Source of the DNA: Littorina saxatilis
Taxonomy: Eukaryota; Mollusca; Gastropoda; Littorinimorpha; Littorinidae
Assembly (NCBI RefSeq): GCF_037325665.1
Contig: NC_090250.1
Coordinates: 19,536,685-19,600,684, forward strand
Direction: 5' to 3'
Length of the DNA stretch: 64,000 nt
Shown: in pieces, positions 1 to 13,600 of the stretch
Layout of the letters: each line of letters opens with the position of its first letter
Position numbering within the stretch: the stretch's first letter is position 1
Notes under the pieces: model-generated
The model's input: the letters and a program-made list of their open reading frames with translations, nothing else
What the model was told of the DNA's origin: nothing
Database searches by the model: none
Translations under genes and position numbers: made by a program

Positions 1-56
1 GACAGTATGCCAACACTGTCAACTCCCAAGGCGTGGGTTCGAATCCCACTCTCGTG
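1..56 (+). repeat. tRNA-Leu-like 3' half at the window edge
   Basis: The segment reads GGCGTGGGTTCGAATCCCAC, a perfect T-arm (GTGGG/CCCAC) with an intact B-box, preceded by a short variable-arm-like stretch. This closely resembles the 3' half of a class II tRNA such as tRNA-Leu. The upstream part (a GACAGT...ACTGTC hairpin with an 8-base loop) does not make a normal 7-base anticodon loop, and the 5' half lies outside the window. A tRNA pseudogene or the head of a tRNA-derived SINE is more likely than a working tRNA gene. Confidence 0.35.
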
Positions 57-209
57 AGTCAATATTTATGTGTGTGTTTGTCAGTTTGTCCGTGTACGTA
101 AGTCCCGACTTGTACCAATGTTTGTCTGTACGCGTGTCCCGACGGCGCTGCAAGACTGGTACATGCGTGATCTGCTTGTGTGTGTGTGTGTGTGTTTGTG
201 TGTGTGTGT

Positions 210-244
<35 letters not shown>

Positions 245-910
245 TGTGTGTGTGTCTCTGTGTGTGTAGATTGATGTGGAGTGAAATTGTTGGTTCCAGA
301 CCCGTGCCAGACCAGTGCCAATAGAGTAATTCCAGACGGTGAGAGTGGGGGATGCCAGAGTGAGAGTGGTTGTTCCAGACCGGTGCCAGAGTGAGAGTGG
401 GTGTGCCAGAGTGAGAATGGTGGTTCCAGATCGTTAGCAGAGTGAGAGTGCTGGTGCCAGAGTGAGAGTGGGGGTGCCAGATTTAGTGTGGTGGTTCCAG
501 CCCGATTCTAGAGTCACAGTGGGGGGAAGCCAGAGTTAAACTGGTGGTTCCAGACCGGTGCCAGATTGAGAGTGGGGGTGCCAGAGCTAAACTGAGTGGG
601 AGTGCCAGAGTGAGAGTGGTGGTTCCAGACCGTTAGCAGAGTGTGATGGTTTCAGACCGGTTCCAGACCGGTGCCAGAGTGAGCTAGAGTGCTGTTGTCA
701 GAGGTGAGAGTGGGGGTGCCAGAGTCAGAGATAGAAACGTGCCGGAGCGAGTTGTGACAGTGGTGAATGACTGAGTGACATTGGTCGGAGCTACCAGTCC
801 GGTGCCAGAATGACGTGTGTGTGTGTGTGTGTGTCACGTGTGTGTGCCACGGTGTGTGTGTAAGAAGGGTGGCGCCAGAGTGAGAGTACCAGACTGGTTC
901 CAAAGTGGGT
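57..910. repeat. TG microsatellite followed by a degenerate minisatellite
   Basis: Positions 60-290 are (TG)n-rich. From about 290 to 910 a variable motif built from GCCAGAGTGAGAGTGG and GTTCCAGACCGGTGCC recurs many times with a period of roughly 25-50 bp. Open frames here are low-complexity (His-Thr or Cys-Val runs) and have no protein character. Confidence 0.8.
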
Positions 911-1532
911 TTTGTTTGTCTACTTAATTGCTTAATTTATTTTACTGAGCTGGGTTTTTTTAATATTTAAATAAATAGACCACATCTTTCAGTCAATGGA
1001 TACAATAATGTCAGTATGTCTTTTTAATAATTACTGAATTGATTGAATTTGCAAACAGAGAAAGCTGATTGGCTGGTCAGTTCCGTCGGTCGCGCACCCG
1101 GGCAAAATAATTTGTGTTATCCCTAAATAAATCAAGTTAACTTTAAAGTTAACTTTAATTTCGGACGTGAACGGCTTGCCGTAGTCTCAGGGACGGTTCT
1201 TTCACTTCGCGACTGAGCTGAGGCATCGTTACTCGTGGTCAAATTACCCAGTGGCTTTTCAGTCCTATGCTATGCTAACTTGCTTGGTTTTTCTGTCCCC
1301 AGACTGTCTATTTGGGCCATGACGTGTATATATGCTAGGATGGCAATTTCAGTAGTAAAATTGGTATTAAAAGCCCTACGGTTTTTTGCCATTGAGTACT
1401 TGAGTGTTTGTCCGCAATTTCTCTCTGGTTAAACGATTATAAAGGAATTGGTTTGATATGTTCTGCTAGATTCGTGCTTTCAGACATTCGACAGTCAGGG
1501 GAAGCTACTCTTACCAAAGTCCAGAGACAAAC
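911..1532 (+). promoter_or_regulatory. Putative upstream/promoter region of neurochondrin
   Basis: This is the non-repetitive stretch directly upstream of the NCDN start codon. It has no obvious TATA box or CpG-rich block. It contains a perfect 20-bp palindrome (AGTTAACTTTAAAGTTAACT, 1135-1154) made of two GTTAAC cores. Promoter function is inferred only from position. An unannotated 5' UTR exon further upstream cannot be excluded. Confidence 0.25.
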
Positions 1533-1658
1533 ATGGCGGGCATGGAAGGCATGGAGGCAGGAGAAAGTTTAACAGGTTCAGAGTCGACACTCAAACTGTG
1601 TCTTCATGTTCTACACAACGCACAAACAGACACTGAAAAGTTCGCCGCGTTGCTTGTG
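1533..1658 (+). CDS. NCDN: NCDN exon 1 (residues 1-42)
   Basis: It starts MAGMEGMEAGESLTGSE and ends LHNAQTDTEKFAALLV, the conserved neurochondrin N-terminus. The first ATG is chosen (context ACAAACATGG); in-frame ATGs at codons 4 and 7 are alternatives. The exon ends in phase 0 at a GTGGGC donor. Using this donor gives an exact ungapped match to the family across the junction. Confidence 0.85.
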
Positions 1659-4600
1659 GTGGGCGTTTTATTATTGTTATTATTAAGTTATGTTCAGTTC
1701 TAACTTCTACAAAACGCAACCACAACGTACAGCTGACGAGAGACTGTCACACTGTGTAAACTGTAAATGCTTTGTGTCATTAGTTTATTTTGTGTTGGCA
1801 AATGCCGTAGCATACTCCTAAAATAGCTGAACTCGGGTAATCTTGAACTTTAGCGTGTTAAATTCATAGCTCAGAATCCAGTGACATTCTTGACTTATTT
1901 TTGATACAAGTCCATGTAACTGTAAGCAAGCCAAAGAACATTTGTCGTGAAATTAATTGACGGATTGAACTTCAAACTTAAGCATAATTAATTAATTTGG
2001 TTGTTCAATCGACGAAAATGCACCGAAAATGGCGTACATCGTCAACCATGGGACATCTTTTACACGAAAGAGTTGTCTCCCTTGTTCGCTCACACGGATA
2101 ATTCCTTCTTTGACCCATGTAAATGAAATGCATTCGTACAGTTCATCAGAGTTCATTCCGTAACTTCAAAGGGATCTAAAATGACTTGTTATGATTACAA
2201 GTGCAGATTCTACAAATTTGGAGACTTAAATGCCTCTGAAAATTTTATGAGCTATGAATTTAACACGCTAAAGTTCAAGATTACCTGAACTCGATTGAAG
2301 GAATGTGACATAGATAATTAAAGAGGGCCAGTTCTGGGGCTTTAAATTATTCAGTGTGATGGCTCACATTCTGACGCAGGGAAAGCTCCTTGCAAGTTTC
2401 AATTTCATGCTTCCGCTGAGTTCTCAAGATTTGCTGAGTGTTTGGCAAACAAGGCCAAATACAAATAATTGGTGTAGGGTAACGTGACCAAAAAAGAAAG
2501 GGTTGGTAGGTCAGCTTTTTTGGATTTTTTTGCTATTTATTCGATTCGCAAAATGTGCCAAAAGTTAAGTTTTTTTGAGCAATGAAAAAAAGTTTTAGGG
2601 TCGGGGGGGCAAAAATTGAGGTCTAACGAATGACATCACACAACGTGCGTGGTCATCCTTGGCGGTCAAGAAAGCCGCCGCGATCATTGCGCAGACGACA
2701 CTTCTAGACCGCCAATATTTATTGTGCGCATCATGTGCTCCACATAAATCGGCCGGAAACGAAGCAATTGGGAAACCTGGATAGGGTCGGTCAGGTTACC
2801 TTAAACCAACATATATATATATTTTATTTGGCCAAATATAACTGGCCTGATGAAAGTTATTTTTCATTATTGCATCCTACACTGTCAGATCAGATGAGAT
2901 CGGCAATTTATTCTGACAGCATTTGATTTGTTGGGCCTATTGTTACAGACAGCCAACAGCTGTTAGCCTGTCCATCCATGACAGTTCAGAACAGTTCACT
3001 GTTCAGGGAGGTGCTGTGTCGGGCGTTTCAATAAATCACAACATTAGGCACACACAAAAATGTTGGCTTATGGTAACGTGACCAAAAAAGATAGGGTCAG
3101 TAAAAAAAAAAGAATGATTTAGTCGAGTTAAAAGGAGGTTACTTTCCCTTAGTCTCGCTCTGTATGGTTCGCAAAATGTGCCAACAGTTTTTTGTTTTGT
3201 TTTGAGATATGAAAAAAACTGATTTAGGGTCGGCGGGAAAAAATAGGGTCGGTTTGGTTATCCTAAACCAACACATATTTTTGTTTGGCCTTAACAGTAC
3301 CAGTGTCAAGTCCTAGTGCAACGTGAATCAACAATGCAAATTATACAAGGGAACTCTCTTGTGTTAATTTAAGCACTCACCGTCTTCTCATGTCTGACAG
3401 TGACAGCAGTGTTTCTCTGTCATGCTTTTGCTGTCCTTGTAAGTGTCACGGCATAGCAGATGTATCAATTTATTAACTTAGCTTTAACTCACTGGTGTTT
3501 GACCATCTTTCATTCTTTGTCTCCAAGTATATACTTGAGTGCATTATGTTTGCCACACTGGTCGGCCATATTTAAATTATGCATGTATCCGTACAAATCG
3601 TCAAATGTGCTGTCTTTGTTGTTTCAGGTGTCAAAAAGTGTGAAACCAGGAGAGTGCTCCACAGAAGATAGAAAGCAGATCTTGAATGCTGCTGGAATCT
3701 CATTCTTTGTCAGATTGCTTCGAACAGGTACATTTTACCGTGGAACCCATTTTAAACAAATTGAAGATCTCTAAAAATCTGGAGAGAAAAAAAAGAGGCA
3801 GGTCTAAATCTTGAAATAAGGGTACATTTACAGAGGTAATCAAAAGAAAATATGGGATAACAGGCTGAAATCGGGGGGGTTATAACTCATTGTCTCCCCG
3901 GTACGGATATATCCGTAGCCACTCATATGGCTCTATCTGACCAGTTACGGATATATCCGCTCAGACGGTTAGCTTCAGTCGCTTCCGGTAACGTCCATCT
4001 AACGCCTGCATTCCAGTGTGTTGATACACAAATTTTCTACTCAGCTACTACAATTCTGAGTGACCTGCTGCAGCACAGCTGGTCTCGGCTAAAAAAATAA
4101 CTTGGTCAACATGGGTGGAGTAGAAAGTGTTAAGAGGGGAGTTCCACTGTACATGTTCTTCAGACCAACCACTTGGTCATAGCTTGAGAAATAATTGACT
4201 GTTCTTATGAGTCTTTTGAACAAAATACAGACACAGAAACAATTGAATACAATGCACGGGAGACGTCTTTAAAGCAGGGTTCCACTGTAAAAAGGTGTAT
4301 GATGTTGTTTATTGCTGCAGACACGACGCCCGAAGGCTGCACAGCGCTGGTGTTCAAGTCGGTGGCCGTCAATGTTCTGCTGGCGCTGCTGGAAGACCCT
4401 CAAGTGGTACAGGTTATTTTTTTACTGTTGCAGGGCTAACACCCTTCCGGTTATCGCCGGAAATCCGGTTTTTGAAAACTTTTAAATTCCAGTTTCTTAA
4501 AGTAAAACTTGAAATCAAAAACATTTTTGTTTGTTTGGATGGTTGGTGGGGGCAAAATGTGTATTATTTTATAATTTATTAACATACATTTTGGTACCAG

Positions 4601-7600
4601 GAGAGGCTGTTCTTTGTCCCTAAAATATAATTTTTAAAAAAGCCTCATCTTCTGGGGGGCGCTGCCGTGGACCCTGGCCTTTCAGGTTTTTCACTTTTTT
4701 GGGTGTTAGCCCTGCTGTTGGGTTGAGGTGCACGAAGTGATAGTGGGTGCCACCCAGACGGGTGAGAACAAACCGCGGGGCCTGATTCATTGAAATCACA
4801 ACAAATCTCAATTTCAACCAATCCAACACTAGCGGTTGGCTCCCACCCGGTCGGTAACGTTCTCGTGCACCTCTGCTCAGTAACCCCCCTCTTTCCCTCA
4901 TTCATAATATAATTTATAAAGGATATTTTTTTATTTATTTATTTCATTATTTTATTTTTTTTATATACAAACACATATTTCTCTGTTAGATATAATTTTC
5001 AAGCATTGCTAAAGAATCACAATGTATCTTAAAATGTCTTATTGGTTGCTTGACATGTTAATTATGGTAAATATGTCATTTGTACTATAGTTAAACTTAT
5101 CTTTTATTTCTTCTTGTTTGTTACCCCTCAATGGGCGAGGGATGAAAAAAAGCATGTATACATTGCTTATTCTGTCACCCTCGTAAAATAAATTTCAATT
5201 CAATTCAATTCAATTCCCCTTTCTCCATTGAAAAAATGTGCCATACGCGTTTAAAGTCATTTATGAAGAAGAAGAAGAAAAGGCAGTTGTAGTTTTAGAC
5301 CCTCACTTATTAGTGCATGTGTGTTCCGTATTGTGTGTGTGTGTTACAATTTAATTACATATTCTTACCCAACTCACATAGATAGCAATAACTTCATTTT
5401 GTTGCTAAGGTATTGAAGCACTCATCCGTGGTAACACAGGAGGTAACTCTTAAAAACAAACTCTACACCATATAAGGCATGGTCCATGGTAGTTACCTCC
5501 CCAGTTAGTCCACGGCGTCCTGCGCATGCGCCGGACATACACCGGTGACACTCATTCCTTTTCCTTCAACCCACGTTGCATGACGTGTTTGAGGTGCTCA
5601 GGCTTTTTCTTAAGCCATCGGCCTATCTTTCAGGGAAGGCCATCGAATCTTGGTAACATATCAACGTCCTTCTTCACTTCTTCAGGAATCGGTGAGAGCG
5701 TTCCTTTTTTGTATAACAAGAAGATTTCTTAGCGTTTTTGAAAGTTTTGCCACTTGTCTTTTGTAACAGTGGTCCGCCATTTTTTACTTTCAAAATGGCC
5801 GACAACCTGGACATAAAGAGAAAACTAAGAGCTCTGCCAAGCAGACTTACTCACCTGTTTCTCAATTGGGCAAAACGGTTAAAGCTGGCGCTAAACCTCG
5901 AACTTCTTCTACTACTCATAGGTCTCAAAGTTCTAAAAGGTTCCTTAGCGAGAAGCCGTCTTCGGTTTGGGACTTTAACCTGATAAGCAGCATTAAATTA
6001 CATATTCTTACTCCGAGTCACATATTTAGCATTGACGCAGTCGATAGCTAAGGTGTCTGAAACGCTATCCCGCCTATAGTCTAAGGGAAGCAACCCAAGC
6101 TAAAAAAGTAGCAAGCTTGATACCCTGGGTTGCCTCCCGTAGCGTATCACGCCATTCGACTCCTTTCAGCCAGAGAGATAAGGTCGTTTTTTGCGCTATG
6201 CTCCGAGGCCGTTTCGTTTTGTCAGCCTGACACCCTCCGGCCTCGGCCTCCCGTCTTCTCCTAGCTGTTTCCAGTTGGTGAGATTGTTCCTTATTTTATT
6301 TTGACATTGTATTTGATTCTGCTGGAAATTGCTTACGTCCTCTGGACTCAGAAGTTTCTTCAGCGGTTTCTAGTTGCGTTGGTCGCCATTTTGGTGGCCA
6401 TTTTTTGCTAGCACGTGGTGTTTCTACTGAGTTGGTTTTCGTCCGTGCTCGGACGGTGAGCTTACTCGGTAGGAAGTTAGTTTTAGATGCCTTGTAGGTA
6501 TCTTTTTCTTGCTAGTAAATAATTTTTCTGCTGAATTTCTTGTCCGCTCTGGACTTCGATTTTACAGTAGTTGTTTTGTTGGCCTCCAGTTGGAGCCATT
6601 TTTCGCTAGCACGCTGTGTTTCTACTGAGTAGTTTTTCGTCCGTGCCCGGTCGCTTTACTATCTTGGTAGGCTGTTAGTTTTAGCTGCTTTAGCGGCTAC
6701 TGCGCTAGTGCTAAGTTTATTTTCTACTAGGATTCTTCTTCCGTTCTGGACTTAGAATTCTACAGTAGTTGTATTCGGCGGCCGCCTTTTGGTAGTCGTC
6801 CTTTATCCTAGCATGTTGTGCTATCGAGATGTTTACGTCCTTTCTAGGAATGTAAACTACCTTGGTAGGCTGTTATTTAGCTTCTTACGAAGCTATTATT
6901 ATTTTGCTAGTTGATTATTCTGCTGATTTTTAGGTCCGTTCCGGACTTAGTTCAATTTTCAGTAGTCTTTGTTTACCTCTTGTCAGCTTATGTTTTCGGC
7001 AGCTGCACTTCCGGTTAGACTGGTATGCCTGTTTGGGTCCGTGCTCGGACTTTGAACATTTTGCCAGTAGCATGTTTTTGTAGCTACTTTTGTGGCTTGT
7101 TTGCTGCTAGTTCCGGTTCTGCTGAAGCCTACGTCCTCGAGACTTGTTACTTTTCAGTAGATTTCTTTCTCACGTCGCCGGCTGGGCGTTTAGTGAGAAA
7201 AGACGGGGGGGTGGGGGGGGCTTCCTCGTCTTATGCCAATAGCCCCATGGTACATGTTTCTGATCCTAAGACTAATTCGGTCTTTTCTGTGCCTTTTTCG
7301 GCGCCGGAAGAGACTCCGTCTGTCTCTCAGACGTCAGTTTCGGCCGCTTGTGCGGCCGTTTCTCCCCCTTTGTTGACACCAGAGCCTAGCGCTCTGGTGG
7401 CTAGTCTTATTGCTTCTTTGCTTACAGAGATCCGTACTTCTGGGGGCGGGCGTCCCTTGCTTGGTGGCTTCGAGGGTGACGACGGCAGCTTCGGATTCCG
7501 GACGTTTTTTACCCGGGTCCTTGTCGCTCACTTGCGTTTCCGGAGCGTCGGCCCAGTCTACTGGCGCTCGTGTTGTCTCTGGATTCCACTCGCTGCGACA

Positions 7601-10600
7601 AGCTTCCCTTCGTGGCCGGCCTCAGTGGCTTCCGCTTGCGGGAGTGCACCTGAGCGTGTCCCTTCGGGGACGCGGCCAGTACAAGGTATGTGCTCGCAGC
7701 AGCCGTCTTCGGCAGCTGCACTTCCGGTTCCCGGAAGTAGTGGTTCACTGGTTGCGGACAGACCATGGTCCCCTCCGGTTCGAGCTGCGCTTTACGTCAG
7801 CAGTCGTCCGCGACAGCTGCTTCCAGTTTCGGCCGGAAGTAAGAGGTTCACCGGCTAGTGCACAGGCTGCTGTCACGTCCGGTTCGAGCTTCGACTTACG
7901 TCAGCAGTCGTCCGCGACAGCTGCTTCCGGCTCCGGCCGGAAGTAAGAGGTTCACTGGCTAGTGCACAGGCTACTGTCACGTCCGGTTCGAGCTTCGACT
8001 TACGTCAGCAGTCGTCCGCGACAGCTGCTTCCGGCTCCGACCGGAAGTAAGAGGTTCACTGGCTAGTGCACAGGCTACTGTCACGTCCGGTTCGAGCTTC
8101 GACATACGTCAGCAGTCGTCCGCGACAGCTGCTTCCGGCTCCGGCAGGAAGTAAGAGGTTCACTGGCTAGTGCACAGGCTACTGTCACGTCCGGTTCGAG
8201 CTTCGACTTACGTCAGCAGTCGTCCGCGACAGCTGCTTCCGGCTCCGGCCGGAAGTAAGAGGTTCACTGGCTAGTGCACAGGCTACTGTCACGTCCGGTC
8301 CGAGCTTCGACGTACGTCAGCAGTCGTCCGCGACAGCTGCTTCCGGCTCCGGCCGGAAGTAAGAGGTTCACCGGCTAGTGCACAGACTACTGTCACGTCC
8401 GGTTCGAGCCTTGCCCTACGGCAGCAGTCGCCCGCGACAGCTGTTCTTCCGGTTCCGGCCGGAAGTGTAGGTTCACTGGTTAGTGCACAGGCTACTGTCA
8501 CGTCCGGTTCGAGCCTTGCCTTACGTCGGCAGTCGTACGCGACAGCTGCACTTCCGGTTCACGGAAGTAGTGCCTCGTTGGAAAGCGGACAAATAATGAT
8601 CCCATTCGGCTTGAGCTGCGCTATACGTAAGCAGTCGTCCGCGACAGCTTCTCTTCCGGCTCCGGCTGGAAATGTTAGTTCATCGGTGTGTGGGCAGCCC
8701 ATGGCCCTTTCCGGTTTGAGCTTTGCCCTTTGCACGGCAGCCATTCCCGGCAGCTTCGCTTCCGGCCTTGGCAGGAAGGTAGGTCAAGCGGGTAGTGCAC
8801 AGGTTACTGTCACTTCCGGTTCTGGCCTACGGCCTACCTTTGGGTTCCGAGCTTCAGCTCGTAGGTGGCTCAGCGCCAGCTTTGGCATAGCGCTGCTGTT
8901 GCTGCCGCACTTCCGGCTCCTCCCGGATTTTCCGGTTCAGTTCCCGCTGCTTCCGTTTGGTCGCCGGTGAATTTCGAACAAGGCTTGCCCTATGGGCATA
9001 CAGGCTTCTTGCCTCTGTTGGGACAGCAGCATCCACACACTCCGGTGGTGGCCGCTAGCTCCTCTCTCCCACTTTCCTTGGTTTTTGATTCCTCTCATCC
9101 TCCTCTCAGTTAGGGAATGAGCACAATCGATTGCCAACAGGAAGGACTTCAGGTTGGCAAAGAGGAAGCAGCTACTTCTGGTTTGAAGAATCACCCTTAG
9201 TAGCTTTTCGCCCTTTTTGCCTTTTCGCCAAGCCCCCCCTCTTCGACAGGGGGTTGCCTCCGGCGTCGGTTTCGTTGCTGGTTCCTCAGGGTTCAGCTTC
9301 GGAGCTGGCATCGGAATACCTTGCCGCTCCTGCGCAGGCTTCCTCCTTCGTGCCCTTAGCGGATCAGAGGAAGTTGCCTTGGCCAAGGTCGTCTCGAAGC
9401 CTCCTGTTGGCCTTTCCCCGTCCGCGTGCACCGTTTCCGGTCACGCCGGAACTTCTTTCGCTTCTTACGAAGCCGTTGAGGAAGGATTCGGTTCTGCCGT
9501 TCTATGGGCAGAATCTCCTATTCTCTGAGGAAGGGGGGCTGACAACTTTTGGAACTCAGTTCCATTTCCGAGACTCTCCTGCGGGCGCTTTCTCGCGCTC
9601 TGGCAGATTCCTTGGCGCCCTTTACCCTTAGTAAAGAGCAGGACGCGGAGGAAGTGTCTCACTCCTCTCCACACTTACAAGGGTGAACGAGGCACAGATG
9701 AGGCTGTCCTCTCTGCACTATTTCCATGCGGTCTCGTGCAGAAGGGACTTGTTTCTTGCCCACTCCCGGTTTTCTGAGGAGTCGACAAGGAACATTCTCA
9801 GATCGTCATCCTTGGTGGACGGTCTCTCTCCGGCAGCCTGGCCTCTCATGCCAGAAGCAGGGGATTGAGACCAACAGAGAACAGCGGTTCCCTTCTTTTG
9901 AGCTTCAATCCGAAAGCAGCAAAAGCAGGCAGCTCCTAAGCAGGCTATGCCTAAGCAGACTCAGCCTAAGCGGCCTAAGTCCTCAGCTCAGGTGAGATTG
10001 TTTCTTTCACAGCCGTCATAGGTACGCTGGGTTTTTGAAACAACAGCTGGCCTTAGGGCTTCGGGGTTTTAGCCTCGGCTGGAGCAACAGCCATTTCATC
10101 CGTTGGCGGTGGTGGTTGTTGCTTTCCTTGTGCTTGTGGCTTCGGGCTTCGACATTCTTTCTTTTTCCCAGCGTATGGGTGCTGAGAGGTCGATTTCCGT
10201 TGAAAGGGGGGTTTCTGCCTTTGGGCTTCCCCGTTTTCTCTTTGCCACGAGCTTCTGGACTTGGTCCAGGTTTGTCTTTCGCCGAGTCTGACTTTGTCTT
10301 TCTCTAGCGTTCAGACGCGTTCTGGTGTTTCGTCCAAACTTAAGGTTCACGTGAGTTGGCCTCAGAAGTAGCATTCAGATTTTCCTGAGGGCGCATTGTC
10401 TGGGCAATGCATGTTTGAGAAGTCATTCTTGGCTTGTCACTTTTTCTCAGGTTTTTTGGCTACTCCTCCCTTTTGTGGGCAGAGGTCTAGCTAATGTTCC
10501 AGTTTTCTCGGTGCTGGCCTCTAGGCCAGCATCTTTTTCGGCGGCCGAAACTTTTGGTTTCTTATTGTGCCTGTGTACTTTGGGTACTTTGGTGCAATGG

Positions 10601-13600
10601 CCGGCCTACGGGCAGCAAGGCTCTCGGCCTTAGCCTGTGTTATAGTCTCCTGCCTGTCGTGTTGCGACTTTGGCAATTTGGTTCTTGTGACTGCGGATTT
10701 CGTCTCTTCCTCTGCTACATCATGCTTGCAGGATGTGAGTTGGGACGATTTCTGCTGGGTTGGGCTTCCGGCCTGGTCACCCCTTTTTCACTTGCACCTA
10801 TGACTATTACTTTTTTCTCCTGAGAACTCTGGTCTCGGGAGTCTGACTCCCGCAGTGGGGCACTGCGGTTATGAAATTAAAGGCCCCTCCTGTTTTTGGA
10901 ACCGCAGGAGCTTTCTAGTTTGCTGTTAGGTAGATTTTTGGTTCCTCTTTCCTGTCATGCTCTCTTTTTCTTCATGAATTCTTTTCTTTTTTCTGCCTTC
11001 TTGCTCATTCACCTGTATTTTTTCCAAAAATCTCTTCTCTTGCCGCTTGTCTCGCGATTCATGTATAGTTTAATCTGTTAGTGTTCTGATGTAAGTCCAG
11101 CAGTAGATAGGTTAAGCCTATTTTAACATACTGGAAACTGGTAATCTTCCAGTAGGTATTAATTTAGTTTTACTAAAGCCTGCTGGGACACGGGTGATGG
11201 GTTAGTGCATTTGTAAACAGGAATCGCTTGACAAGTGGCCCCCTTCATCCCCCCCTTCCTCGTCCTGATATGGCTCTGCGTAGTCGGCTGGACGTTAAGC
11301 AACAAATAAACAAACAAACAAATCGGGAGTCTGACGGCTGGTTCGCTTTACGGTTTTTCGTCTTTCTTACCAGCCTCGTTCTTTCTGTTTCGGGTTTTTT
11401 TGATTCTTTTTCAATTACCTACAAGCAGTCTGCTCTGCGAACACGCTGGCTTTTGTCATTTTGTTTCCGGTCTCCGGTCACATTAGGATTTGGCCACTGC
11501 GGGTCCGCATTTCCGGTGCTTACGCACTACCTTAGGTCGCTTCGTCCTCTTTTTTTTACCCCTCTCTCTGCTTTCGCAGGGATGGGCAGGGGACGACTGG
11601 TGACCGTCTTCCTTGAGTTTTGCTCATTGAGTTGGACTCTGGTACTTGGTACTCAGGCGTCTCTCTCTTTCCAGTTTGGAGTTTGGTCACTCTTCTGGAG
11701 CTGACTGTTCTCTCAAGGGCCTTTTGGGCCTCACTCCATCCCAAAGTTTTCTTACTTTGGCATGTTTGCCTTATGGTCTCCGTGAGGGTTGGTCCTTTTC
11801 AGGGCTTAGCCGGCAACCTTACGCACGGATCTTTTCCAGGCCATTAGCATTTCCTTCCAATTTAAGGGGGGGGGGGCAGCTTGTCCTTCCCTCTACTTGG
11901 TCGGGTTTATCCAAGACTGGGGTCCTTTTCCGGACTGTTTTACGGTTCAGAAGATTGGAAGAAGTGCTGGGCACAGCTTACTGGCTCTCTGATGTTGTCT
12001 TTTGCATTTCTTGCCTGAGAGACATCTCGGCTGTCAATCAGGGTGGTTCTCGGTCGGTTTCTGTCCTTTGGCAGTGGGCCAGTTCCTGGCAAGGGTTTAG
12101 AGTGAGTCAGTGGTTTCTTTCTCACAGGATCCTTTCCTGACTTTTGGCAGTGGGCCAGTTTCTTGGCAAGGGATTTTCTTTCCCTCCGCCTTGTCATAGC
12201 TTTAGGCTATCTTTCCCTCGGCTCGGCCCGAGCTCTTTTCCAGGGCCTGGGCCTCCTCCTTGGCCTTTTTGGCCTATGAGGTTTGGATGATGTCCTGCGC
12301 ACAGCTTCTAGCGCTAGGATTTTGTCTTATCAGGTTCTGCAGACATTGCTGCCCTCTGTCAGGATGGGTCTCGGCCCATTCCTTCCTTGGCGGCAGCTGG
12401 TTTTTGTCTCTCCAGAACTTTAGAGTGAGTTTGAACTTTTTGATCTTACCCACCACCTTGTTGGAGTTATCTGCTAAATATGTGACTCGGAGTAAGAATA
12501 TGTAATTTAATCGAAAATTTTTAATTAAATTTTCATTTGATTAATATACTTACCCGAGTCACATAGGTAATTCCCTCCCACCTTCCCCGCTTTTAGTTTC
12601 TTTGTATTCTAGAAGTCGAATGAGGGTGTCTCGTACCAGGTACGAGATCTGTGGGGTGATACGCTACGGGAGGCAACCCAGGGTAGCAAGCTTGCTACTT
12701 TTTTAGCTTGGGTTGCTTCCCTTAGACTATAGGCGGGATAGCGTTTCAGACACCTTAGCTATCGACTGCGTCAATGCTAAATATGTGACTCGGGTAAGTA
12801 TATTAATCAAATGAAAATTTAATTAAAAATTTTCGATTCTATTCTATTGTTGATAGATAACGCTTCTCCCTCAGTTGACATTTCAGCTTCGGTTAATAAC
12901 CACAGGTGTTACAACCATAATGAAGTTAAGCGAGAGGATCTTTTTGTCATTGTTTATTCTGAGGTTCAGGACATGTTAACTGCTGATTGTAAACAAAGAG
13001 CAAGTTAGGCTTCTCTGCTGCTCCCTTCCGGAGTAGGTAACGCACGGTCGCTCGCACGGGTTCGTTACGAACCTTCTGCAACCATTACGTCTTCCGACGT
13101 TGTTGCAGAGCCGACAGATGCGTTTAGGTCGTAGTCAGGTTTCCTGTCAACGAACTTTTGTCTGCCTGTCAGACATCAGCACCGCCCAGTCCTCTCGGCG
13201 CTTTGGCGTCGCGGGCGGTGTTTGCCTTGGCGAAGCACGCAAACCTGCATCAGGTTTTGGTAACGCAAAGTCTCTCGCGCGGGTTCGTTCAGAGCCGGCT
13301 GCAACCATTACGTCTGCCGACGTGGTTGCAGAACCAACAGTGGTGTTGGACTCGTCGTCAGGTGTTCCTTTCGACAAATTTTTGTCTGATTTTCAGACAT
13401 CAGCACCTCCTGGTCCTCTTGGCGCTTACGCGTCGGCAGGAGGTGTTCTTGGCGAAGCAGGTTTGCGTACTTCGCCAAGAACACCTCCTGCGGCAACGGT
13501 TTCCGCTTTAGCGGAAGTTCACACCAGGCAAAAGGTTCATTCCTCACGTCAGTCGCATACCCCTCCGTGGTACAGGCTGGGGTGTGAAGAGCATGTGTCC

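Larger units (their letters stand above)
5992..12836 (+). mobile_element. DIRS-like element (inner), broken, inserted in the outer one
   Basis: Inverted ends at about 5992-6160 and 12640-12836 share ACCCTGGGTTGCCTCCCGTA and AGTCACATATTTAGC. At about 12475-12570 lies an internal complementary region: the reverse complement of the left end joined to that of the right end, the hallmark of DIRS elements. Its placement near the right end shows + strand coding. The left half has gag-like composition, including a 104-bp tandem array and a basic KAAKAGSSKQAMPKQTQPKR tail; no convincing RT or recombinase is recognisable. It is broken, with many breaks. A SINE is inserted at 10848-11322. Confidence 0.7.

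Noticed and set aside
1-56. A functional tRNA gene
   Set aside because: Only the 3' half is in the window, and the anticodon-loop region does not have the normal size.
19-324. Open frames rich in His-Thr or Cys-Val
   Set aside because: Translations of (TG)n/(CA)n microsatellite. The same applies to similar frames near 18900, 26700, 35500 and 45200.
7025-7946. 277- and 178-codon frames with Ser/Val-rich sequence
   Set aside because: They lie in the inner DIRS fossil and its 104-bp array; treated as part of the element, not a host gene.
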